A DNA stretch of 64,000 bases from Omphalotus guepiniiformis (GCA_028554645.1 JAQOOI010000020.1:268993-332992), one strand, 5' to 3'. Positions 1 to 11,165 are shown, counted from the first letter of the stretch. Notes: generated by a model from the letters alone, not told the origin. Numbers and translations are program-made.

Positions 1-718
1 CCCGGCGCCTGTCAAGGGACATCAGCTAAGAGAAACATCTGAGCGCTGATTCGAGACGACTGGAGTCCTCGTCCTCCAAGTTTAAACACTAGCATGTGAG
101 CCCTAAATAATAATCGAAGCTCGGAGAGTCGCGTCCACGAGAGTCGCGTCCATGAATAGGAAAATCATTCAACCGTGGGTGGTTCTTTTGTATGCGTTAC
201 GCGTAGGCGAGCATGGCAAGTCCAGGGCAGGTCTATTACGATGATTATAAGTGTGCAAATGCTGGCAGTGGGGAACTCGCTGGAACTCGACTTGGGGGAG
301 GCTCGGGGCCCGACTGGGGCCCCATGATCAACAAGTGCGAAAGCTCGGATTCCCACGATTCATCTATCATTCCCGACGTGCATCTACTATAACACCTCAA
401 GGATTCATCGATTCTCTCTTTCTTCAATATACGTTATGGATCAAATTATGCCATAGGATATGCGGATTAGTCCGGCGGGACATCAACATTGCTAATGTGA
501 AGTGGTAGTACTAGTAACAGTGGTGGTTTAAGCTTTGGTGTGAGACGTTCGTTACATGTATGTAAGGAAACGACTTATATTCGTTTGTTCTTCTGGGAAT
601 GGGAATGGGAATGAATAAGCATCTCTTTTCTTTTCTTCTTTCCACCAGGATCACCACTCCCTCGTCTCCGTCTCCACCTCATTCGATCCCCGAGCTCCAA
701 TAACGCTACCTACCTCCA
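1..718. other. Left-edge intergenic stretch, no gene supported
   Basis: I see only short overlapping open frames on both strands, none with a recognisable motif, splice-compatible extension or codon pattern. The sequence just before 719 is pyrimidine-rich and is probably the promoter and 5' leader of the hydrolase gene that follows. A gene running in from the left cannot be excluded. Confidence 0.5.
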
Positions 719-2217
719 ATGGAAGTCGCACCACCCCTCCAAAACCCCTCACCAACACCAACACCAACACCATCAACATCTTCCCCTTCCCCTTTCCATC
801 GTACATCACTCCAAATACCCTCCTCTCGACCAGGTTGGAACCTCGACACATGGGTATACCTACCAACCCTCGGAACATCTCCTTATCCTATAGTTATAAT
901 GTACGCTCTTCCGCTTCCGAGTTCCGAGTCCACCGTACTATACCGTACAGTGTCAGTGTCAGTGTCAGTGTGCTAATAAGCGCTTTGGATTTTGGATCTC
1001 TGATCTCTAGGGCAAACGGATTCGGGTTAACGAAATCCTTGGGTCTTTCATCTTATGCGGAGGCGTTTGCTAGGGCGGGGTATGCTTGTTTGGTGTTTGA
1101 TTATCGGAGGTGGGGGCTTTCAGGTAAGTGTCCCTTGGTTTCGTTATCGCTGCTCAGTGATATGTAATACATACGAGAATGCTAATGGCGGGGGTGATAA
1201 CTTGAAAATGAAAATAGATGGAATCCCTCGAAATGCGTTGTTCATTTCTGAACAAGTAGGGGATTATAGAACTGCGGTTGAGTTTGTTAAGAAAGATTCG
1301 AGGTTTGATTCGGATAGGGTTGTTCTTTGGGGGTTTAGTTTCGCTGGTACCGTTCGTTCTAAGCCCTTCGTTGAGTGGGTTAAGATAAACTCATGACGAT
1401 GTTTTCTAGGAGGACACGTATTAACACTCTCCGCAGAGGTTCGTTCATTTTCTCCTCAAATCCCATCTTTAGCTACCACTAATATCTTCTCTTCCCTTTC
1501 AAACCTTTCAATAACCACCAATACTTAGTACGGCCACACCATCAAAGCATCAATAACTCAAAGTCCCTACCTAGGCCGACAACTCCCATTTTCCCTCACC
1601 CTAACCTACTTCAAATTCTGGTTCTACGCCCTCCTAGACCTTTTCAAACAAACACTCGGGTTCAGTCCCGTATATATACCCATCACAGCACATCCAGGTG
1701 AAATTGGGAATATCACTGCGGTGGGCGCTGTGGAGGGGTTTTATTCGCTTACTCGGGATCCAAAGTGAGTAAAGGGCCGCGGGCTAAGTTCTAATTTCTT
1801 ACGTGGTGGTGCTGGATTCTCCTCATAATGTATTGACCTGGTTTGGTTTTGTGGTTGTTATTAGGGAATTCGAGAATAAAGTCTCCGCGTCTACGTTCTT
1901 ACGAATACCAACCTACAAACCTATACGCACGATTCATAAGATCGAGGTTCCGATATTGTTCGTTGTTTCCGAGAATGATGTTATTAGGCCCCCCAAGGGT
2001 GTTTTGGAGGCTGCTGCGCTTGTACGGGGCTCAGAGGTGCTTCAACTTAAAGGAGGTGAGTGTTATTGATAGTTGAAGTCTGATTGTCTAGCAGAAGGAA
2101 GTTCTCATGGTTTACACAGGACACTTTGATATGTTCTCTGGAGGGATTGATTTTGAGAAATCGGTTGAATCTCAGGTTGGGTTTTTGAGGAGGCATGTAC
2201 CGATTGTAACAGTATAG
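719..2217 (+). CDS. Alpha/beta hydrolase (dienelactone hydrolase/prolyl-oligopeptidase-like), multi-exon
   Basis: Spliced exons give an alpha/beta-hydrolase fold protein. The N-terminal part has the strand motif NLDTWVYLPT, then an exon with AFARAGYACLVFDYRRWGLS, as expected before the nucleophile elbow. The nucleophile motif is WGFSFAG followed across an intron by GH, which fits G-x-S-x-G with the catalytic Ser. The acidic residue probably lies in VPILFVVSENDVIRPP and the catalytic His is in GHFDMFSGG close to the C-terminus; the stop is TAG at 2215-2217. The middle exon, about 1530-1765, reads through in one frame (SPYLGRQLPFSLTLTYFKF). The ATG at 719 is the first plausible start after a pyrimidine tract. 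Substrate cannot be told from sequence; fungal relatives are usually annotated simply as alpha/beta hydrolase. No breaks were seen, so it is probably functional. Confidence 0.78.
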
Positions 2218-2326
2218 TATTTGATTGTTGTGGTTGGGGGCGTATAATGTGAATGATTACAAGCAAGCAGCAAGCCCCGTTCAAAAATGCCACGGTGATC
2301 AAACGATGCTCGGAAAGTTGTTCGTT

Positions 2327-2414
2327 GCCCGCCTAGCTCAATCGGATAGAGCGTCAGACTTTTATCCATTGGAGGGCAATCTGAAGGCTGCGAGTTCGAC
2401 CCTCGCGGTGGGCT
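2327..2414 (+). tRNA. tRNA-Lys(UUU) with a 14-nt intron
   Basis: The acceptor 5' strand GCCCGCC pairs with 3' GGTGGGC, with one G-U. The D-arm reads AGCTCAATCGGATAGAGC. The anticodon stem TCAGA pairs with TCTGA once an intron is removed, leaving loop CTTTTAA with anticodon TTT at 2361-2363. The intron, 2365-2378, lies directly after position 37, the canonical eukaryotic site. The T-arm is GCGAG-TTCGACC-CTCGC. All parts are intact, so the gene should be functional. Confidence 0.93.
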
Positions 2415-2639
2415 ATTTCTGAAAAGGTGTCATTTATTTTAATCTCTTTGCGAGAGACCTGTTCCGGGATTTACAGCAATACACGAGTCATTGTGGAAGA
2501 TTTCTCTTCTGATTTGGCTAAGGGATCTCGTTACTATTCTGAAGGAACAGTAATAGTGCCCGACTCTTCTTGTACTACTATTCACCTAAACTAAATACCA
2601 CTCATCGACACACCGAAACCATCCCATGGCCAAACGCCC

Positions 2640-3788
2640 TCAAACGCCCATCGACATCCTACAAACCCCAACTAACCACTTCACACCCTCCAAAACCCCA
2701 TCAACAATCCAGATACTCTCACCTTCCTCGGTTCCTAAAGCATCCACGACGCCTTTTCTGATTGATTCTTTCAGGTTTGACATTCCTGCGCATCCGAGGC
2801 AGATTATTTTGACTCGTTTTGGGTTTGGGTTTGGGTTTGGGTTTGGGGTTTCTTGAGGAGGAGGAGGGGGAGGAGGAGGAGGGATGGGAGAGGAAGAAGG
2901 GGTGGGATGAGTGGGGATGGGGGTGGGGATGGGAGAGGGAGGATTGACCAGTCGCGCGGCTGCGGCGGATATTTTGGATTGAACGATGTGAGGAGGGAGA
3001 GCGTGGAGTTGTGTTGCGGTTAGACCTGTTGTTTCGACTCCTGCGAATCGACTACCATGCGCATTACTAGGGGGGGTACTAGGGGCGAGTCCGAGAAACG
3101 TATGAACGGCATTAGATAGAGATTCTTCCCATATTTTACCTGTTGTGACGATTCCGAATGTCGCTTGGGGTGGTGGGTCGATATCGAGTTCGAGTTCGAG
3201 TTCGGTGGATGAGGATGAGGGTGAGGATGAGAAATCGTGGTATTGGGAGAGTAAACCGAGACTTGTAATAATACTAGCTTCGAATATCCCAATAACATGT
3301 TTCTTCCTCCTCCCCCTCCTCCCCCTGCTCCCCCCATCACCATGCCCTTGCCCATCCGAACCATGCACCCCACTCCGACTTTGCCCCTCGATCTCCCGTA
3401 TCTCCCTCCCAATCATCCCAACCAATGGATGCTCAGAATAACACGCAACTAAAAACCCATCGTATGACTCTGATGAGGATGAGATCAAAGGTTTAAGATA
3501 ATCGAAACAGTATTCTGCGCTTTTTTGAGCGTCTGAGGGGGAGTTTATGCTTGGGAGTGCGTCTGGGTGTGGGTATGAGGGGGTGTCATTGTTTAGCGGG
3601 TGCGCCGGGTATGGGTGTGGATGTGGGTGTGAGTGTAGGTGGGGCGGACTCGAGGGTGCAGTGAAATAATCACACGAAACATCAGGGTAATAAGCCAATA
3701 ACTGTGTTATTGATTCTTTGAGAGAGGATGTTAGGGTATTTGTTGTGTTTGGGTTTATAATCAGTAGTTTTATGCTTGACATGGACAT
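2640..3788 (-). CDS. DCG1: Asp/Glu/hydantoin racemase family protein (DCG1-like)
   Basis: The protein begins SSIKLLIINPNTT, the typical start of the Asp/Glu/hydantoin racemase family, which includes yeast DCG1 (linked to allantoin/nitrogen metabolism). Two catalytic-type cysteines are present: one at about residue 116 in GFLVACYSEHPL and one at about residue 333 in IICLGCAGM. Open for 382 residues as one frame, it is longer than the usual 240-270 residues. The excess comes from low-complexity insertions: a His-Pro tract at residues 48-62 and a Pro/Asn tract around 285-325, either of which could hide an intron. The start at 3788 is chosen because the family motif follows at once. It is divergent from the MAGE/Nse3 gene. 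A broken copy lies at 5984-6385. Whether it racemises hydantoins is unknown. Confidence 0.82.
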   Translation of the reverse strand: MSMSSIKLLIINPNTTNTLTSSLKESITQLLAYYPDVSCDYFTAPSSPPHLHSHPHPHPYPAHPLNNDTPSYPHPDALPSINSPSDAQKSAEYCFDYLKPLISSSSESYDGFLVACYSEHPLVGMIGREIREIEGQSRSGVHGSDGQGHGDGGSRGRRGRRKKHVIGIFEASIITSLGLLSQYHDFSSSPSSSSTELELELDIDPPPQATFGIVTTGKIWEESLSNAVHTFLGLAPSTPPSNAHGSRFAGVETTGLTATQLHALPPHIVQSKISAAAARLVNPPSPIPTPIPTHPTPSSSPIPPPPPPPPPQETPNPNPNPNPKRVKIICLGCAGMSNLKESIRKGVVDALGTEEGESIWIVDGVLEGVKWLVGVCRMSMGV

Positions 3789-4121
3789 AAGTAGATGGGA
3801 TGGCAGTCGCGAAATAAAGATTCGTATACAAGTACCTGCGCCTTCAAATTCTCAATATCGTGACGTAATCCGGACCGTGACGCCGACATCAAGTTGTCCG
3901 TTTCGTCACAGCTCACGTGCAAACGCGCCTTCACTCAGTCACAGACTCACACGCGCGCCTTCTTCCTCTTCTCCTCTTCCTTCAACCTTCCTTCCTTCTT
4001 TCGTTTCGTTCCACCAACAAATCCAAATCCAAATCCAAATCCAAAAAACCAACACATACCCCCCGGTTAACGAAGACGAAAAAAAAGGAATCAAAAGGAA
4101 TTAAAATCCAAAACAAAAGAA
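3789..4121. promoter_or_regulatory. Shared divergent promoter of DCG1-like and MAGE/Nse3 genes
   Basis: The 333-bp gap between two divergent starts must serve both genes. It holds a CRE/ATF-like TGACGTAA at 3861-3868, an E-box CACGTG at 3914-3919, and a short ATCCAA repeat at about 4021-4044 just before the MAGE start. The sites are seen; their use is inferred. Confidence 0.5.
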
Positions 4122-5838
4122 ATGTCTCGTCGTTCACAAACGTACAAATCAACCCAACCTCAACCTCAAACACGTCGTTCCAAAGCCTCCGCCGCACCTC
4201 CTCCTCCGCGCGGACAACGACATACGCATACACACACAGCGCGTGTAGTCTCCGACGATGAGGATGATGATGCAGAAGCCGAAGGTGAAGGCGGCGAAGG
4301 CGAAGAAGGTGGTGGTGGGGATCAGATGGACGTGGATGTTGATGTTGGGTCTCAGGGTGTAGATGCTGTACGTGTTTCTTGATTTAATAAAAGGATGGAT
4401 GGTGATGCGGATGTGTGGGTGTGGATCTTTGGGGGGGGTGTATAGGAAATCACACGAAAAGCGAATCAGTTGGCTCGATTGGCTTTGTTTAATGAACATC
4501 GGAGGATGCCTTTGAGGAGGGAGGAGATTTCTAAGAAAGGTACGGTACTGCAGTGTCTTTGCTTGCGGTGATACGAACATACGCTAACCTCGACGTGTCC
4601 TTGTGTCTTGTTTTTTGGGTTCGTAGTTCTAGCGAACAACCCACGCGTATTCGGACGTGTATTCGATAACGCACAAGCGATACTTCGTAATACGTTTGGT
4701 ATGGAGATGGTAGAGTTGCAATCTCGTGCTGCGTTGGATAAGGATATGATGGGTGGTGGTCCGGGTGGGGCGGAAGATGAAGAGCTTGATGAGGCAAAGA
4801 GAGCTATTGGGTTGAAGAAGAAAGGTATGTGTACCTATTCTATCTCTTTCCTTGGTTCATGATCATGATGATCAATTCACTCATTCACACTTCGATAACA
4901 TTGGTTTTACCAGCCACCGCAACAGGATCAAAAACATACATTCTCCGCTCAACACTCGATCCAACACTCATCGAGTTATCTTCACTCGTAGATCAAAAAA
5001 TCCTCAATGCTGAACTCGAAGATGCTTTTCCTCCCGATGCTAATGGCGATGCCGATGCAGACGATGAAGAAGAAGATGATGAAGAAACGGTTAAAACGAG
5101 ATGTTATGGAAGTATCTTATCTTGGAGCGCTACGGATCATCCTGTGCCTATTGGAATACTTTATGTGATTTTATCGTTGATTTTAGTTAGTGGGAGGGTT
5201 ATTGGTGATTGTGAGTTTCTCAACCCACCCTTACCTTCCATCTGTCTAAAAACAACCCCCCGCCGCTGATATTATGTTATGTTATGTTATACGTTATACT
5301 AGCTGACCTACGAACCCACCTCCGTCGACTACACCTCCCAACTCAAACTCAAATCCCATTCTTACCCCATACAACACAACGATCGATGAATATCGATACG
5401 TACCTCGGGATATTACAACGTCAGGGATACATCGATCGTACCATTGTAGGTGACACTGGTACTAAATCCAAGGCCGGTAAAGGGGGCACTGCTAAACGCG
5501 CTCGAGTGTCTGGAGCGGGGGGACAAGATGATGAAGGAGGTGCGGGGGTAAAGTATGAGTGGAGATGGGGACCTAGAGGACAGAGTGAGGTTGGGGAGAA
5601 GGGTATTGCGAGGTTTGTGGCGGAGTTTATGGTTGGTGTTGATGAGGATGAGGGTGAGGGGGATGAGCAGGGTGCGGGTGGAGGTGCGGGTGCGGGTGGG
5701 AGTGGGAGTGGGGGTAGGGGCGGAGGTGGAGGTGGAGGTGGAGGTGGGGTGGATGGGGAGAAGAGGAGGAAGAAGATTGAGAAGGTTGAAGCGGGGATTG
5801 AGAAAGCTGCTGGTGGTGCGATTAATGGGTTGAAGTGA
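4122..5838 (+). CDS. NSE3: MAGE-domain protein, probable Smc5-Smc6 complex subunit Nse3
   Basis: Spliced exons encode MSRRSQTYK, a Gln/Pro-rich and then strongly acidic N-terminus, followed by a MAGE homology domain: VLANNPRVFGRVFDNAQ and ILRNTFGMEMVEL in the first half, then SKTYILRSTLD, GILYVILSLILVSGRVI and, after an intron, DLRTHLRRLHLP in the winged-helix part. MAGE proteins are single-copy in fungi, where Nse3 joins Nse1 and Nse4 in the nuclear Smc5/6 DNA-repair complex. Intron boundaries are clear, for example after GRVIGD with GTGAGT and an acceptor before CTGACC near 5302. The C-terminal third carries long Gly and acidic low-complexity runs (about 5640-5755) not typical of the family. 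The stop is TGA at 5836-5838. Family assignment is strong; complex membership is inferred from the family. Confidence 0.8.
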
Positions 5839-5983
5839 AGTGAAGTGAGGGTTTTGCTTTATTTTTCTGTTTTCTAGTTTTTATTCTATGATGTGGTAAT
5901 TTATCGTACTTGCGGTATATACTCTTATACGTGTGTGTATACGAATCATTATTAGCCTTCTCACGACTTCTCATCCATCTACC

Positions 5984-6385
5984 ATATCAAGTATAAAACT
6001 ACTGATTATAGCCTTCCTCGAAGTATCAACCACACATTTACCAGCCTCAAAACCTGGGCCTGATGTTTCGTGTGATTACTTCACTGCACCTCTACATACC
6101 AACACCCGCTAAACACCCCTTCACACCCAGGCGCACTCCCAAACATAAACTTGAACACCGCTCAAAAAAGCGCTACTAGTACATACTCAGGCAGTTTCGA
6201 GTGTCTAAACCTATAATCGAGTCCGAGTCCGTCCGAGTCATACGATAGGTTTTCAGTCGCATCGCTTGTTATTCCGAGCATCCGAGCATCCGAGCATCCG
6301 AACATCCGTTGATTGGGTTGATTAGGAGGGAGATAAGGGAGCCTACTTATATGTGCGATCGAGGGGAAGAAAATCGGGAGCAACG
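5984..6385 (+). pseudogene. Decayed inverted copy of the DCG1-like gene
   Basis: The DNA matches the coding strand of the gene at 2640-3788 in order. It starts with ATATCAAGTATAAAACTAC (the start codon is ATA here), then TGATGTTTCGTGTGATTAC, the region around GCTCAAAAAAGCGC, the segment before TTATTCCGAGCATCC, and GGGAGGGAGATA-like sequence near 6330. Large internal deletions, frame changes and a small CATCCGAG expansion at 6279-6305 destroy the reading frame. It lies in inverted orientation on the far side of MAGE/Nse3 relative to its source. Confidence 0.8.
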
Positions 6386-6591
6386 TTCAAGTGAATAAGG
6401 ATATAAATAAGATTATAAACAGATTTATATAAATACACCATACACCATACACCATACATATCCATAATCATATCCCGGGCCAATATAGATATAGTATACA
6501 CCACTTAAACGTTAAACATCGAAACGTTAAACATCGAACGTTCTAAACTCCCACAGACTCTGACTCCAAGCCTACTTAACCCATCCCGGGC

Positions 6592-8692
6592 TTACACCCT
6601 CCTAACAAAAACCCTAACACAAACACTCGCACCATTCTCATTCTCATACCCATCCCTTCCTCGGAGTCTAACGAATCTCCATACCCCTCCATCCCTATCC
6701 CCATCTGCGTACTCGCGGTCAAGGTCAAGATCCCCACCCGCACTGCCGCCTAAATCCAACCAATCAACCCTCCCACAAACCCACCCCACCTCCCTATCCT
6801 CACCAACCTCCGAAACTCTCACTCCGAGACGGAGGAATGCGAGTGGATCGGTTGGGTATGTCCAGTCGATTCGAGGGAGGGGAGGCAACGGCGTAGGTGA
6901 AGGCAACAGCGAAGGCGAAGGGGAGTTCTGAGGTGAACTTGAAGGGGAAGTTGGTGGGAGGGGTAGGAATAAGAGGTCGGAGGAAGTGGGGGACTCGGAT
7001 GAAGTGGGGGACGCAGAGGAAGCGGAGGAAACGGAAGGGGTGGTAGGAACAACCGGAGAATCCCATGAGAAACAGTGTTCTTTGAGTTCGTGGTGGAGTT
7101 CGGCGTGGATGTAGGTTTTTGTAGAGGGTTTGGTTGGTACTGCGTTATTGTTAGGTGAGGGGTGCCGGTGAGATCAAATACGAACAGGAGAAACAAAAAG
7201 ACATCGACTCACACGAAATCCCACCTAAAAACTCACAAACCAACCTAACCTCCCCTCCCCTTTCCCCTTCTCCCTTCTCACCCCCACCCCCACCCCCACC
7301 TTCCCCCTCCCCTCCCCCCTCCCCACCCCTCCCACCCCTCATCCACTGCGGCTTCTCAACCCACCCCCCACTCCCCCCAAACAACCCCTCCCAAACCACC
7401 CACCCCCGATCCCACCTCTGCCAATTAACAGCAACAATCTGCGTTCCTATCCTCCAAAACCCCAGCGTATCAACATTCGAAGAATTTATCCTCGTTCCTT
7501 TGGGGTATACCCTCCTCAGGTGTTTTTGGGCGTTTTCGTGGAGCGGGGTCAGGGAAGGGAGGGTAGGGAGGAGGGAGAGGAGGGTTGGTTCGGAGATGTT
7601 TAGGAGGATGTGGGGTGGGGTTAGGAGGGCTGTGTGTGTGGGGGAGGGGGTTAGTGAGATGAGAGGGTAGGAAGGTGGGTTTGAGGGGGGGGAGGGGGTA
7701 TGGGGGACGTACGTTCATCCAACCACTTTGTCGAAAAAGGTTTCATACTCCTAGCATAAAACCCCAACTCAGCCAACTCTTCCGAAATCTTCCCCCTTTC
7801 AACTTTCCCAACAAGTACCCGAGGTATATCTTCACCCGGAACTTCGGATTCCATCGTAGCAGGCGTATCAACCACGACTAGATTTTGTAACCCTTCTACT
7901 ATGACTTTCTCTTCATCTTCTTCGATTCGATCGAAATCTTCTGGTGGGTAATATTCTACCATTAAGATGATTCGACCTCTTAATTCTCTTGGTGTGGGTT
8001 TTCTCCTTAGTTCCACATCATCATCCTTAATAACAAACCCCTCCTCCTCCCCCTCCTCCCCGCCGCTGGCACCACCCAACCTCCCAACAACCAACTTCCC
8101 ACCCCAAACCCTCCTCAACAACCCCACAAGTTCCCCCTGCCCCTCAACACCCACATGACACTCCAACGAAATAAACACAGGCCACGATTCCTCCCCCACC
8201 ACATCACCAATAGCCACCGCCACATCTTCAAGTGGGATTGATGTCGATAGGGTGTACCCGTGGGTTACGATTAGTCCGTGAGTTGAGGGCCATACGTCAA
8301 TTTCGATACAACGGGCTGGGGAAGGGTGTGTTAGGACGTGGGTGTAGGATGTTGAGGATGAGTGGCCTAGGAGTTGGTGGCCTAGGAGGTAGGTGTTGTG
8401 TGAGGATCTGCGGAGGGAGGGGGGATTAGTTCGTTAGTTTGTTTTGGACCTTGGTAGGATTGGATTGGATTGGATTGGATTGGATTGGATTGGATTGGAT
8501 TGGATTGGATTGGATTGGATTGGATTGGATGTGGGATACGCACGATATAAAGTAATCTGTTATAGGTAATGTATCATCCACATCTGGTACTCTCACGAAA
8601 GGTGTTTCGAGGAGTTTTGGGATGGAGATACCTTGTAGAGTTAGGTAGGCGTGAATTGAAGGTGCGAGTCGGATGGTTTGTGGGTTGGTCAT
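6592..8692 (-). CDS. Phosphoinositide-specific phospholipase C, short form (X, Y, C2 only)
   Basis: Exon 1 (from 8692) ends in LPITDYFIS and splices across an intron to SSHNTYLLGHQL, the start of the PLC X box with its catalytic His. The X box continues through CIEIDVWPS and LIVTHGYTLSTSIPL (second catalytic-type His) to FISLECHVG. The Y box follows a second intron: HILLNISEPTLLSLLP, then RRVYPKGTRINSSN and the substrate-site region TQIVAVNWQ. A C2-like end has AFLRLGVRVSEVGED and stops at 6592. The enzyme would cleave PIP2 to diacylglycerol and IP3. Only about 60 residues precede the X box, so the PH and EF-hand domains of Plc1-type enzymes are absent. The Y-C2 junction has a long Gly/Glu-rich insert (about 7220-7340). 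Splice phases were checked at all three main introns. Confidence 0.85.
8461..8530 (+). repeat. Pentanucleotide microsatellite (TGGAT)14 in PLC intron 1
   Basis: There are fourteen perfect TGGAT units. On the gene strand they read ATCCA and lie between the GTGCGT donor after FIS and the acceptor before SSHNTY. The repeat is therefore intronic and length changes should be tolerated. Confidence 0.95.
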
Positions 8693-8980
8693 TGTTTGGG
8701 TTCAAAGTTTGTAGGGTTAGTGTTTAGAATAGTGTTTTGGTTTTTACTCCCATCGGAGTCGGAGATGATGATACTTAGCACTGTGGCAGTACTTAGTTAC
8801 TTCGACCGGCGTCTAATCTGGCGCCCTACAAAATGTTTCAGCTTCAGCTTCAACATTTCAATCTTCGATCCGTATCATCTTCACAAAAAGTACACACAAC
8901 CAATATTCCACACAGCGTACAAACCACAAAAAAAATATCATACACTCAATTCCCCCTCCCTCCCTTCAACATCGGGACCA

Positions 8981-10344
8981 TTAAACCATTCCCCCCCCCA
9001 CCAGTATAAACACAACGAATAAACCCTCCTCAAAACATCCCAATCCCCATCCCAATCCACTAAACATCGCCCTCTTCGAACAATACTCCGATTTAAAACT
9101 AGCAACAAACTCATCACTATCACTATCAATCCGCCCATTGAACCTCCCTCCGGGCCCCCCAACATCAAACGGCCCAGAAGGTGTCATTGCCTTGACATTT
9201 ATAGCAAAAACCCGATAAAAATCTCTAACATTAAATCCGAGTGTTCCCCGGGGGTTAAGACCGATAGACCCAGTCCTAGAAATCCCAATAACAAACTCAA
9301 CATAATCAGTCGTTAGACTCTCCAAAGCGTTCGTTAGATCGGATTCTATAGTTTCGGGTGAAAATATAGACTCGTAGATATCTTGAGGTGAGTGGCCGTA
9401 GAGCGAGATGGCGTTGGTGAGGAGAGTTGAGGTTAGGTATTTGCCAGTGGGAGGAGGGGGGAGGTGGAATGAGGTAGGTTTGACTTCGGATGAGTGATTG
9501 GATGAATCTGATCCTTCGGATTCGAAACCGGATTCAGATTCGACTTCCGGTTCATCTTCAAATGCCCGCGCCTCTCGAATAACACTCAACGCAGCTCCAA
9601 CATCAACAGGATCAGAATCAACGCCACCATATCCACCTCTATTCATAACCGCTTCCCCGATCCGTTTCAAGAAAGAGTCATATTGCCAGTGAGATTGTAT
9701 CGCGAACCGATGCGTAGATTTTTTTTTTCAGTTCAAAATTCCTCGACAACCCTCCTTCCCCCCTTACACAGACAAAGCTGTCACGCAGTGACGACGTACC
9801 CGTCCGTCGTAGAAGAGAAGTGGATTTTGAGAGTATTGACTCGGAGGAGGAGAGGGTGTGAGGAGGAGTACGGGGTTATGGAGATAGAGTGTACCAGAGC
9901 CAGAAGCTTTTTCCTGGGAAGGTAAAAAAGGATAATTATCAGCTACATAGGATATCCCGAGGCGAGGAAGAATAGGCCAGGGAATTGAAACGCACCAGTA
10001 CCAGCATACCTACACGCTCGTTCAAACATCTTCTTATACTGATCCAAAACTAAAACTCGACCGTTCGTATTTTCGAGTTTGGTACCGATGTGGAGGTCAC
10101 CTGGTAGGAGGTGTAGTGTTTCCGTGCTAGTAGTACTACCAGTATTACTGCTACCAGGATGACTAGCGCTAGCCGCCACACCAGTGAATACGAATCCGAC
10201 GTAGGGGTCAAATGCGAGTCCGGGTACACCGAGTCCGAGTGGGTATTGGTTTTGCGATACCCCGCCGGAGAGTTTCATGCGAGCTGTGTATAGCGTCGCA
10301 GTGGGAAGCGAAATTGGACCATTCAGGGAGTTCGCGCCACCCAT
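8981..10344 (-). CDS. Unrecognised protein X, at least two coding blocks
   Basis: I do not recognise this family. The first block begins near 10344 (MGGANSLNGP), contains YPLGLGVPGLAFDPYVGFVF and RVLVLDQYKKMFERAC, and ends at a GTGCGT donor near 9993. An acceptor (CCTTCCCAG) near 9922 leads into a short exon ending LLFYDGR with a GTACGT donor. The last block runs from about 9690 (SHWQYDSFLKRIGEA) through acidic Ser/Glu-rich sequence to SLTTDYVEFVIGIS, GTLGFNVRDFYRVF and a stop at 8981. The join into the last block is unclear: a run of ten A (9719-9728, gene strand) places a TGA just upstream in the needed frame. A homopolymer length error or a real frameshift could explain this. The 5' end is also uncertain. 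A relic of the first block lies at 13961-14100. Confidence 0.5.
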
Positions 10345-10793
10345 GGACAAGTTCGGGTGTTTCGGATGAGGATGAGGATGAGGATGAGGGACTCGGAGGA
10401 GGGTTGGTCCATGTCCATTGAGATGTCATCGACTCAGATATCGTTTTGAGGTTTTGAGGTTATGTGTTTGTTGATTCAGTGTGAGAGTGGGTTGCTTTTT
10501 GCTTGGGATGATCAATGGCAGAAAGTTATAAGAAGGGCGAATCGAAGGAATATGGAGGGAAGACTTACGTACCAATGGGTTGACAGGAAAGGAAAGGAAG
10601 AGAGGCCGCAAGTACTTTGTCTCATATAAATCCAAATCGTGGCGTAACGCATAGCGCATAGTATCCTATATACTTAGTACCACCAGAGTCTTGCCCGCGT
10701 TCAATAAGGGTGCGATGGGTTGATAAAGTTTCATTCCTCCTCACGCATCCCACAAATCCCACAAATCCCACAAATAGAACAGGGAACAAGAAA

Positions 10794-11165
10794 TCAAGCT
10801 TTCGATGTATTAGCCTGCATCTGCGTCTGAACCTGAAGCCTGAAGCTTCGCCTGCATAACACTCATAACCGCATTCATATATCTCTCTTTCTTTGTATCG
10901 TAGAGTTTCGAGGTTCGTACGGATGTAATCGACTTTGGGATTGGGATTGGTGGTGTTTGATTGCTTGCTTGGGGTCGTGTCTAATGCAGCATATAGCGAG
11001 TTTGTAAGTAGGTAGGTGGTGGAAAGGAAAGGAAAGGAAAGGAAAAGTGCACGGAACACACGTACGTACTGATATTGACTAGAACATGTTCGGGATTACA
11101 TAGCTTCCCAAGGACGTATAGAGAGTTTGTCAGGATGGGTTTATCTGGGGATTCCCAAAGAGTCA
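10794..11165 (-). pseudogene. Decayed copy of prefoldin subunit 5
   Basis: The sequence aligns with the intact gene at 14289-15105. Shared pieces are the 3' end (TCAAGCTTTCGATGTATTA at 10794), the block encoding [24 protein letters not shown], and the region matching TGTTCGG(A/G)TTACATAG with ACGTATAGAGAGTTTGT. Frameshifts and small deletions disrupt the frame after RTNLETL, and the 5' exons are missing. Flanking non-coding DNA (10628-10790) also matches 14097-14280, so this is a segmental duplication, not a retrocopy. Confidence 0.82.

Noticed and set aside
2846..2925. Gly/Pro repeat coding on both strands within the DCG1-like gene
   Set aside because: The plus-strand readings are shadows of the Pro/Asn-rich tract of the racemase-like gene.
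8426..8530. Protein repeat QSNPI encoded at the end of PLC exon 1
   Set aside because: It is only translation through the intronic TGGAT repeat beyond a clear GTGCGT donor.
10426..10659. Open frame with RHDLDLYETKYLRPLF as an upstream exon of gene X
   Set aside because: A possible donor follows it, but no acceptor gives a convincing join to the first block of gene X. The equivalent frame in the duplicated block stops early.
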